Assembly (NCBI GenBank): GCA_023432985.1
Contig: JAEZEQ010000039.1
Coordinates: 1 to 20,889 of the forward strand
Length of the DNA stretch: 20,889 nt
Direction of reading: 5' to 3'
From: Bacteroidota bacterium
GTDB lineage: Bacteria > Bacteroidota > Bacteroidia > CAIKAF01
Position numbers and translations under genes: made by a program. The number at the start of each line of letters is the position of its first letter. Position 1 is the first letter of the stretch. A model generated the notes under the pieces. The model was not told where the DNA came from, made no database searches, and worked only from the letters and a program-made list of their open reading frames with translations. Positions 14,331-20,889 of the stretch are shown piece by piece.

Positions 14331-14418
14331 AGTTAGGTATATTCTAAGATTTAAAAACGTTTAGAACGAAGTTACTAATAAATCTTAATTCTGAAAATAA
14401 TTTGATAAAAAAAGCGGA

Positions 14419-14694
14419 TTAATCCTTAGGATCTTCTTCAATTTTCTTGCGAACCTGATCCATTTCTTCGCTAAAATTTTTCCGATTTTCATAGATTTCT
14501 CTTTCCACATCGCGCACACTTCCGCTGATTTCCTGTTTTATGGAATCTGTTGCATCTTTCACTTCGCGCATACCTTTTCCGAGGCTGCGAGCCAGTTCGG
14601 GTATACGTTTACTCCCAAAAAAAATGAGAATAAACATTAAGATTACCATAAATTCCCCACCACCTATATTCAGAAAAAAAGCTGTATTCATCAT
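14419..14694 (-). CDS. tatA: Twin-arginine translocase TatA/TatE-family subunit
   Basis: A 91-residue protein. Residues about 9-25 form the single membrane helix (GGGEFMVILMFILIFF). The FG hinge and amphipathic helix follow as FFGSKRIPELARSLGKGMRE, the family signature. The remaining C-terminus is charged and helical (VRDVEREIYENRKNF, FSEEMDQVRKKIEEDPKD). TatA oligomers form the pore that moves folded proteins with twin-arginine signals across the inner membrane. ATG 14694 is chosen; the next codon is also ATG (14691). A GTG at 14715 is in frame but lies inside the secDF terminator stem and would add a stretch encoded by the T-tract. No tatC is in the window. TatA is distinguished from TatB only by sequence flavour, so the symbol is probable. 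Confidence 0.85.
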   Translation of the reverse strand: MMNTAFFLNIGGGEFMVILMFILIFFGSKRIPELARSLGKGMREVKDATDSIKQEISGSVRDVEREIYENRKNFSEEMDQVRKKIEEDPKD

Positions 14695-14698
14695 ATTT

Positions 14699-14729
14699 AA
14701 AAAAAAAGGCCTCACGCAATGTGAGACCT
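14699..14729 (-). terminator. Rho-independent terminator of secDF
   Basis: On the minus strand AGGTCTCAC-ATTGC-GTGAGGCCT (14729-14707) pairs at eight of nine positions and runs into a nine-base T-tract (14707-14699). It begins 29 bases after the secDF stop. The T-tract ends only four bases before the tatA ATG, so tatA needs its own start or relies on readthrough. Confidence 0.8.
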
Positions 14730-14737
14730 CAAAGTTA
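14730..14737 (-). promoter_or_regulatory. Possible tatA -7 element beside the secDF terminator
   Basis: TAACTTTG on the minus strand fits TAnnTTTG exactly and abuts the first base of the secDF terminator stem. A transcript from here would start within the hairpin and have a leader of about 30 bases. No TTG is found 17-23 bases upstream, so support is partial. Confidence 0.35.
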
Positions 14738-14758
14738 AATAAGTTCTGTAATTAATCT

Positions 14759-17734
14759 TTATTCTTTTATTTTTTTTCTTCTCAACAAATCGGCTGCGAT
14801 AGGAGAAGAAATGAATATAGAAGAATAGGTACCTACCCCGATACCGATCAATAGTGCGAAGCTCATGCTCTTAATAGCCGGACCACCGAATAAGAAAATC
14901 ACAAACAATACCACTAAGGTAGTGAATGAAGTATTGATGGTACGGGAAAGCGTACTATTAATAGAGGTATTCAGTAATTCGGGCAAAGGCATACTTCTAT
15001 GGTTATTGAAATTCTCGCGAATACGGTCGAATACAACCACCGTATCGTTGATGGAATAACCAATAACGGTAAGTACGGCCGCAATAATGGCCTGATCGAG
15101 TTCGAGCGAGAAAGGTAAAATACCGTTCATCAGAGAGAAAACACCTAATAATATAACCACGTCGTGAATAAGTGCGGCAGTAGCTCCCACCCCATAATTC
15201 GCGCCTTTGAATCGGATCATGATATAAATAAACATGATGATAAGAGAAGCCAAAACGGCAAACATAGATTGTTCTCTTGTGTCGCCGGCAATGCTCGGAC
15301 CTACTTTTTCGGCACCTGTAATACCCACTCCTGAGCCTTCGTCTTTAAATTTCTCGAAACCCGGATCTTCATTATAATAAGGCACTAATACATCATACAT
15401 TTGTTTTGCAATTGCTGATTCTTCCTGAATATCCGTTACATCAAATTTATATTTGGTAACAATTTTAACACGGTCATTACCTCCAAACAATTTGACTTGA
15501 GGCTCCATATCGCCGAAAGCAACCGTAAGATCTTGGGCAATTTTAGCTGTTTCGAAATTGGTATTATCGAAAGTCACCGTATAGGTACGTCCACCTTGTA
15601 AATCCACGCCCATGTTGAAACCGCGTACAAAGAAAGAGGCCACGCTGATAAGAATCAATACACCCGAAATGGCATAAAATAATTTTCTTTTTCCGTAGAA
15701 ATCTAATGAAAAATTGCTAAATGCATTTTCGGTAAACTTAGAAGAGAAAGTAATCTCTTTCTTCGTATCGAGCAACCATTCAAAAATCAAACGAGATACA
15801 AAAATGGCAGTAAACAATGAAGTAAGAATACCAAAGAACAAGGTAACGGCAAAACCTTTCACGGGGCCTGCACCGAACACCATCAAAATTATGGCGGTAA
15901 GAATAGTGGTTACGTTACCATCGATAATAGAGCTATAGGCATTTTTATAACCATCTGTAATCGCCAAACGTAAACCTTTACCCAAACGCAATTCTTCGCG
16001 CACACGTTCGAATATAAGTACGTTTGCATCGACGGCCATACCGAAGGTAAGTACAATACCGGCCATACCGGGAAGTGTAAGTGTAGATTTGAAAGAAGCC
16101 AGTGTACCCAATAAGAAAAGTACATTGCTCAACAAAGCTACATTGGCCACCAAACCGGCTTTTCCATAATAAACCAAAATATAGATCAATACGATTACCA
16201 GGGCAATGGCCATGGAAGTAATACCCGAATCAATGGCTTGTTGTCCCAAAGAAGGACCTACAACAGCCTCTTCAATAATTTCGGTTGGAGCGGGCAATTT
16301 ACCTGCTTTCAATACAGTGGCCAAGGTTTTTGCATCTTCGAAGGTAAAATTACCTGTAATCGATGAAGAACCGTTTGGAATTTTTGAATTAATGGTAGGT
16401 GCGCTGTACACTTTTCCGTCGAGTACGATAGCAACAGCTTCCTGAGGCGATTTTGATGCTTTTTCTTCCGTAATTCGGGCCCATCTTTCTGCGCCTTCCT
16501 TATTCATGCGCATATTCACCATAAATCCGGCTCCGCTTGGATTTTTCTCGAAGCTGGCATCGGTAACCACGTCACCATCCATCAATGATTTTCCTTTACG
16601 GGTTTCTTTCAATGCAGTCATCAAAACCACATTACCGCCTAATTCAGGTTTTGGAGCAAATCCAATTATCAAATCACTCGGGAAGAAAGAGCGTATACGA
16701 GGATCGCGCATATATCCGTTAAATTCGGCTGTATCGCTGGTAGCAATATAACCGAGAATTGGGCCGGGCACATATTCGCGTTGTTGTGTTTCCGGATTTT
16801 CCCAGGAATTGAACATAAACAAGCTCAACAATGGATTGCTTTCTTTAAACTCTTCCATTTGTCTGTCGGCCGAATCTAAACTTAGTGAAGCCGGCTCAGT
16901 TTGTTGTGTAGAATCTGTTTCGGTGGCATTGCTGTCTGCTGCGCTTGGTGCCAATCCTTTTTTCAATCGTGCCAATTCTTGATCGGCGCTCATGAATTCA
17001 TCCACCAGCGTGGTCATATTATAGGTTTCGAAAAACTCCAGTTTGGCTGTAGACCCCAATAATCCGCGTACACGCTCTGGGTCAGTCACCCCGGGCAACT
17101 CGACCAAAATACGGTCTTTACCTTGCAGACGTTGAATATTAGGTTGTGTAACCCCAAATTGGTCAATACGAGAATTCAATACCTCGAAGGAACGCTCAAT
17201 AGATTCTTCCGATTCCTTTTTCAATATGGCAATTACTTCCTCATTTGTCGACTTGGTTGTAATACTGGTTTGATCTTTATGTCCGAACAATTTCGGCGAA
17301 GCCAGAGTCACATTGGGGTCTAATTTCTTAAATTCTTCATAGAATAAATCAATAAAGTTTCCACCGCTTTCTTTTTGTTTTGCTTTGGCATTTTCCAGGG
17401 CCAGATTGAATTGCGCATCCTGGGTATTATTGGCCAATGCCTTTAATAATTTAGGCACGGAAACTTCAAGGGTAACGTTCATTCCCCCTTTTAGGTCGAG
17501 ACCTAAGTTCAACTGTTGGCGTTTTGAGTCGTTATAGGTAAAATAGGTATACTCACCAAAGACATTTTTATCTCCGATTGAGTCGAGATATGCACGTTCT
17601 CTTGCCATATCTCCGCCGGCATAAGCTTTGGCATCCTTTTCCACCTTACGGGTCACAAAGGTGTGAGACAATGACCAGATACTGGCCAGGGTCATCAAAA
17701 CTACCAGAAATTGGACAAATCCTTTATTCTGCAT
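14759..17734 (-). CDS. secDF: SecD-SecF fusion protein translocase subunit
   Basis: A 991-residue inner-membrane protein that uses the proton gradient to pull proteins out of the SecYEG channel. The SecD half (about 1-660) has an N-terminal helix, LNLGLDLKGGMNVTLEV (76-92), VELPGVTDPERVRGLLGSTA (211-230), and helices with FGMAVDANVLIFERVREE (564-581), where Asp569 is the expected proton-relay residue. The SecF half (about 680-991) has NMGVDLQGGRTYTV (707-720) and TVIGYSINDTVVVFDRIREN (889-908) with Asp897. The single-chain fusion is normal in Bacteroidetes. The first periplasmic domain carries a Ser/Thr/Asp/Glu-rich linker (about 262-300) of low complexity. It has a full-consensus promoter and its own terminator, so it is probably monocistronic. 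Confidence 0.97.
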   Translation of the reverse strand: MQNKGFVQFLVVLMTLASIWSLSHTFVTRKVEKDAKAYAGGDMARERAYLDSIGDKNVFGEYTYFTYNDSKRQQLNLGLDLKGGMNVTLEVSVPKLLKALANNTQDAQFNLALENAKAKQKESGGNFIDLFYEEFKKLDPNVTLASPKLFGHKDQTSITTKSTNEEVIAILKKESEESIERSFEVLNSRIDQFGVTQPNIQRLQGKDRILVELPGVTDPERVRGLLGSTAKLEFFETYNMTTLVDEFMSADQELARLKKGLAPSAADSNATETDSTQQTEPASLSLDSADRQMEEFKESNPLLSLFMFNSWENPETQQREYVPGPILGYIATSDTAEFNGYMRDPRIRSFFPSDLIIGFAPKPELGGNVVLMTALKETRKGKSLMDGDVVTDASFEKNPSGAGFMVNMRMNKEGAERWARITEEKASKSPQEAVAIVLDGKVYSAPTINSKIPNGSSSITGNFTFEDAKTLATVLKAGKLPAPTEIIEEAVVGPSLGQQAIDSGITSMAIALVIVLIYILVYYGKAGLVANVALLSNVLFLLGTLASFKSTLTLPGMAGIVLTFGMAVDANVLIFERVREELRLGKGLRLAITDGYKNAYSSIIDGNVTTILTAIILMVFGAGPVKGFAVTLFFGILTSLFTAIFVSRLIFEWLLDTKKEITFSSKFTENAFSNFSLDFYGKRKLFYAISGVLILISVASFFVRGFNMGVDLQGGRTYTVTFDNTNFETAKIAQDLTVAFGDMEPQVKLFGGNDRVKIVTKYKFDVTDIQEESAIAKQMYDVLVPYYNEDPGFEKFKDEGSGVGITGAEKVGPSIAGDTREQSMFAVLASLIIMFIYIMIRFKGANYGVGATAALIHDVVILLGVFSLMNGILPFSLELDQAIIAAVLTVIGYSINDTVVVFDRIRENFNNHRSMPLPELLNTSINSTLSRTINTSFTTLVVLFVIFLFGGPAIKSMSFALLIGIGVGTYSSIFISSPIAADLLRRKKIKE

Positions 17735-17768
17735 AAACTTTTATATAATGTTCCTAAAATTAAGGGGG

Positions 17769-17799
17769 CAAATATATCTTTTTGTTTTTTATTTCCCAA
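17769..17799 (-). promoter_or_regulatory. Predicted secDF promoter
   Basis: On the minus strand TTG (17799-17797), a 20-base spacer, then TATATTTG (17776-17769), an exact fit to the Bacteroidetes consensus. It ends 34 bases before the ATG at 17734. Its TTG shares bases with the -7-like box of the divergent gene. Confidence 0.6.
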
Positions 17800-17804
17800 C
17801 TTTG
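17797..17804 (+). promoter_or_regulatory. -7-like box of the FG-GAP protein gene
   Basis: CAACTTTG is one mismatch from TAnnTTTG and ends six bases before the ATG at 17811, which suggests a leaderless transcript. It has the same AACTTTG-N6-ATGAAA layout as the FkbM gene at 4850. No -33 TTG at 17-23 bases was found. Its first three bases are the complement of the secDF -33 TTG. Confidence 0.35.
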
Positions 17805-17810
17805 TTTCCT

Positions 17811-20045
17811 ATGAAATATCTTTCTTATAAAAATTCTTTTGTACTAAGTTGGCTTTTCCTTGCGGGAGCCTCTTTTTATCCTTCCATTTCACGGACACAA
17901 AGCTCAGGTTTTTATCAGTTTATGCGTACTGACAGCATTCCTGTTTCCCAGGGAGTTCAGACTCTAAAAAACGCCTGGGCGGGTGGTATTAATTTTTCGC
18001 AGGTTTATAATATAGACCTCAATTACGACGGCATACAGGATCTGGTTTTCTTCGATCGTTCGGGATATAAAATCATGCCTTTTTTGCAAATGCATGCCGC
18101 TCCCCTCTCCCGTTTTTCTTATGCACCTCAATATAAGTCAGCATTCCCCGCAGCATTGCGCGACTGGATTGTTTTACGCGATTATAACCTCGATGGCAAG
18201 ACCGATATTTTCGCCTATGCCTCCGGCTCTTGTGCCGTATATGAAAATGTGGGTAATGCAGTGACGGGACTCGCTTTTCAACTTAAAAAGTCGCCACTCA
18301 TGAGTTTTACCGGCATCATTACGCAAAGTATTTTTATTACCTCGGACGATGTACCCGGCATTGCAGATGTAGATATGGACGGGGATATAGACATACTTAC
18401 CTTTAATAATCTAGGCCAATGCGTGCAATTTCACCGCAATATGAGTCAGGAAAATTTTGGTCATTCCGATAGTCTGCAATTCATTTTAGAAACGGATAAT
18501 TGGGGTCAATTTTCCGAGGGAGCCACGGGCAATACTATAGTCCTCGACGATGATTGCAGCAGCAAACAAAACAAGATGGATGGAGCTTCTTCCTTTTTTG
18601 TTCAGGATTTAAACAACGACGGATTGGTTGAGTGTGTCTTAGGCGACCAAAATTATCCCAATCTCATTTTATTACATAACGACGGAACTCCAACGCAGGC
18701 GCATATGTATGCGCAGGACGGACAATTTCCCGAGTTCACCCAACAAAGTCAGCCCGTTCATTTGTCCATATTCCCTGCCGCTTTTTATGTCGATATCAAC
18801 AACGACGGAATAAGCGATTTGTTAGTCACCCCTCAAGGCAGCAATCGATCCGAGAATAAAAAAAGCGTACTTGCCTACATCAATCAGGGCACGCAAGTAC
18901 TACCCGATTTCGATTTTCTGCAAGAGGATTTCCTACAGGAAAGCATGGTAGATTTGGGCGAAGGTGCATATCCGGCATTCATCGATTATGATGGGGACGG
19001 ACTAAAAGATTTAGTTGTAGGAAACCATGGCTATTATATTAGTCCCACCCAATACAGCGGGCAATTGGCTTTATTCAAAAACACAGGCAACAGCACCCAA
19101 GCAGCGTTCACATTAATAGATTCCGACTTCGGGGGACTGAGCAATAGCGGCTTGCAGAGCATAAGACCGGCATTTGGCGATTTAGATGGAGATGGGAAAA
19201 CAGACATGATAATCGGGGAAAAAAATGGTAAATTGCATTATTATAAAAACCAGGCAACGGGGGGACAGCCGGCTAATTTTGTGTTAGACAGTCCGAATTA
19301 TATGGGCATACAAAGTCAGCAATTTGCTGCACCTTTTTTATTCGACCTGAACGAGGACGGGAAACTTGATTTATTGGTGGGTCATATACGGGGCTGGGTC
19401 GATTATTATGAGAACCTGGGCACGGTGCAGCAAGCCCAATTTTCGTCGAGTCCGACCCTTACAAAAATAGGGGGTGTAAACGTGGTCGACAGCAGCATAA
19501 GTCTGAACGGATTCAGCGTACCAACGGTAATTGCCGATGGGAATGATTTTCATTTACTGGTTGGATCTTATAGTGGGAAAATAGCGCATTACAGTCACCT
19601 CAAGCAAAACCTTTGGGGAAATTTTACCCGTGTAACCACAAATTTGGGCGGAATACCCCGAGAGGGAATGCGTAGCGCTGTAGCGGCCGGAGATATAGAT
19701 GGAGATGCAAAATGGGATATAATTATCGGGAATTATTCGGGTGGTTTGGCAGCCTATCTGGGTCAAAGTTTCAATACATCTATGGCCGAGTACGACAAAA
19801 AACAAGAAAACATACTTTATCCCAATCCCGTTTCATCCATGCTGACCGTAGAGCATCCGGGGATGCAGGGCGGTTTGTATCGCATCAGTGATATGACCGG
19901 GCGTATATGCCTGGAAGGAAAAAGTGAGGGGGGACAAAAAACCCAAATAAAAACCGAATATTTACGGAACGGCATATATATATTCCATTGGTATACAAAA
20001 GAGGGACAATCTCATTTTGGCACAATTTTTATAGTACAGCATTAA
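17811..20045 (+). CDS. T9SS-exported FG-GAP/VCBS repeat protein with type A sorting domain
   Basis: A 744-residue secreted or surface protein. ATG 17811 gives a signal peptide (MKYLSYKNSFVLSWLFLAGA, then SFYPSISRTQS); the in-frame ATG at 17748 would add 21 residues and lies upstream of the promoter-like box. Nine calcium-binding DxDxDG-type loops of FG-GAP/VCBS repeats are visible: DLNYDGIQD (69), DYNLDGKTD (124), DVDMDGDID (186), DLNNDGLVE (266), DINNDGISD (328), DYDGDGLKD (392), DLDGDGKTD (457), DLNEDGKLD (512) and DIDGDAKWD (628). Such repeats build an integrin-alpha-like beta-propeller. The last 75 or so residues are the T9SS type A tail: LYPNPVSSMLTVEH, LYRISDMTGRI and LRNGIYIFHW. Adhesion or polymer binding is plausible but not shown. 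Confidence 0.85.
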   Translation: MKYLSYKNSFVLSWLFLAGASFYPSISRTQSSGFYQFMRTDSIPVSQGVQTLKNAWAGGINFSQVYNIDLNYDGIQDLVFFDRSGYKIMPFLQMHAAPLSRFSYAPQYKSAFPAALRDWIVLRDYNLDGKTDIFAYASGSCAVYENVGNAVTGLAFQLKKSPLMSFTGIITQSIFITSDDVPGIADVDMDGDIDILTFNNLGQCVQFHRNMSQENFGHSDSLQFILETDNWGQFSEGATGNTIVLDDDCSSKQNKMDGASSFFVQDLNNDGLVECVLGDQNYPNLILLHNDGTPTQAHMYAQDGQFPEFTQQSQPVHLSIFPAAFYVDINNDGISDLLVTPQGSNRSENKKSVLAYINQGTQVLPDFDFLQEDFLQESMVDLGEGAYPAFIDYDGDGLKDLVVGNHGYYISPTQYSGQLALFKNTGNSTQAAFTLIDSDFGGLSNSGLQSIRPAFGDLDGDGKTDMIIGEKNGKLHYYKNQATGGQPANFVLDSPNYMGIQSQQFAAPFLFDLNEDGKLDLLVGHIRGWVDYYENLGTVQQAQFSSSPTLTKIGGVNVVDSSISLNGFSVPTVIADGNDFHLLVGSYSGKIAHYSHLKQNLWGNFTRVTTNLGGIPREGMRSAVAAGDIDGDAKWDIIIGNYSGGLAAYLGQSFNTSMAEYDKKQENILYPNPVSSMLTVEHPGMQGGLYRISDMTGRICLEGKSEGGQKTQIKTEYLRNGIYIFHWYTKEGQSHFGTIFIVQH

Positions 20046-20057
20046 GCGCAAATACCT

Positions 20058-20086
20058 TTGTGAATAATATATTAATTATACTTTTG
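20058..20086 (+). promoter_or_regulatory. Predicted promoter of the terminal coiled-coil gene
   Basis: TTG (20058-20060), an 18-base spacer, then TACTTTTG (20079-20086), an exact fit to TTG-N17-23-TAnnTTTG. The ATG at 20102 follows after 15 bases that are nearly all A. Confidence 0.6.
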
Positions 20087-20101
20087 TAAAAAAAAAGAAA
20101 C

Positions 20102-20889
20102 ATGGAGAATCAAACCGTTCCGGGAGTAAAACCAGAAAGAAAAAAATCGAATAAAACAGGAATAATCTTATTGGCACTTCTCCTTTTAGGTTCTGTAGGT
20201 GGGAATATATATCAATACTTGAACACCAAAGAGATAATAGTAGAAAAAGAAAACATACAAACCGTGGCCGACACTATGAGTCAGCGCAAGACTGAATTGG
20301 AGGTTGAGGTCATGAAAATCACCGATGAATTGAATCAGTTTCAGGGGAGGAATGAGCAGTTAGACAGTCTATTGGCAGAAGCGAATGAAAAAATAGATCA
20401 GCAAAAGCGTCAGATAGCGGGTTTAATAGATTCCAAGCAAGATCATCAGATATTACAGGCTCGATATGAAGATTTGCGCAGACTAAAAGATGAGTATTTG
20501 CGTCAGATTGATCAGCTATTGGCCGAAAACAAAGAATTAAGATATCAGAATACCGAATTATCGGTTAAGGTCGACAAATTAAACGAGAAAAATACGGAAT
20601 TAAATCAGCAAGTAGAGATTGCATCAGCATTGAAGGTTCAAAACATACGTCTGACACCCTATAAAGTGCGCTCCAGTGGCAAGCAAGTAGAGGTAGACAA
20701 GGCTTCCAAAGCCGATCGTATACATATAGCATTCACCATAATTCCGAATAAGCTTTCGGCAACCGGAGATAAAATTGCCTATGTACGCATTATCAATCCC
20801 GAAGGTTTTGTCGTTGCCGATTTCAGTCAGACCACCCGTGTATTTACCACGCGTGAGGGCAAAGAAATGCCTTATAGTCGCCTCGTAAA
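20102..20889 (+). CDS. Membrane-anchored coiled-coil protein, 3' end outside the window
   Basis: An open frame from ATG 20102 runs to the window edge (262 codons, no stop). The first 18 residues are polar and basic (KPERKKSNKTG). Residues about 20-40 form one membrane helix (IILLALLLLGSVGGNIYQYL). About 45-190 are a long coiled coil rich in Glu, Gln, Leu and Lys (LEVEVMKITDELNQFQGRNE, LRYQNTELSVKVDKLNEKN). From about 195 a beta-rich domain begins (IRLTPYKVRSSGKQVEVDKA, IHIAFTIIPNKL, IAYVRIINPEGFVVADF). The order suggests an inner-membrane anchor with a periplasmic coiled coil and a C-terminal domain. I do not recognise the family. It has its own consensus promoter 57 bases after the preceding stop region. 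Confidence 0.75.
   Translation, partial: MENQTVPGVKPERKKSNKTGIILLALLLLGSVGGNIYQYLNTKEIIVEKENIQTVADTMSQRKTELEVEVMKITDELNQFQGRNEQLDSLLAEANEKIDQQKRQIAGLIDSKQDHQILQARYEDLRRLKDEYLRQIDQLLAENKELRYQNTELSVKVDKLNEKNTELNQQVEIASALKVQNIRLTPYKVRSSGKQVEVDKASKADRIHIAFTIIPNKLSATGDKIAYVRIINPEGFVVADFSQTTRVFTTREGKEMPYSRLV

Noticed and set aside
14416..14425. Palindrome GGATTAATCC next to a T-run after tatA, as a terminator
   Set aside because: It spans the tatA stop and leaves no room for a loop beyond a three-base-pair stem, so it is unlikely to terminate by itself.
17748..17810. Upstream ATG start for the FG-GAP protein
   Set aside because: The 21 added residues precede an already complete signal peptide, and the region contains the divergent promoter; ATG 17811 is better.
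20065..20074. Palindrome TAATATATTA in the spacer before the last gene
   Set aside because: Self-complementary AT runs are frequent by chance in AT-rich spacers; no second copy or half-site was seen.

Overview
The window comes from a member of the Bacteroidota, most likely a Sphingobacteriia/Chitinophagia/Saprospiria-like lineage. Four things point there: a single-chain SecD-SecF fusion, two type IX secretion (T9SS) C-terminal sorting domains (a gliding-type CHU_C domain and a type A tail), a PorE-like TPR/PD40/OmpA protein, and promoters of the Bacteroidetes form TTG-N17-23-TAnnTTTG with no Shine-Dalgarno sequences. The long Bacteroidetes form of PurM beside prfA and pyrF agrees with this.

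Layout. Positions 1-189 (minus) hold the 5' end of an exported protein, divergent from a two-gene unit (298-2543, plus): an XRE-type regulator and a T9SS-exported protein. The regulator and the N-terminal half of the exported protein are markedly AT-rich. Positions 2544-3266 are non-coding and hold two diverged copies of a composite repeat with several hairpins.

Positions 3267-8598 form a surface-glycan locus: a methyltransferase/GT2 fusion (minus), an FkbM methyltransferase (plus), and a tight minus-strand operon of GtrA flippase, second FkbM methyltransferase and GT-C membrane glycosyltransferase. Together they suggest synthesis, flipping, transfer and methylation of a lipid-linked sugar. 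A small unknown membrane protein follows (8690-9118).

Positions 9120-12198 are a housekeeping operon read on minus, purM-prfA-pyrF. Positions 12294-17734 hold export genes on minus: the PorE-like OmpA protein, a TatA-family protein and SecDF. Divergent from secDF lies an FG-GAP repeat protein with a T9SS tail (17811-20045). The window ends inside a membrane-anchored coiled-coil protein (20102 onward).

Recurring regulatory themes are promoters embedded in the terminator of the upstream gene, -7 boxes only six bases before an ATG (possible leaderless mRNAs), and convergent pairs separated by one base. I saw no tRNA, rRNA, CRISPR array, transposase or phage gene. No unquestionably new system is present. 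The best candidates for a second look are the composite intergenic repeat and the Gtr-like glycan module with two FkbM methyltransferases.
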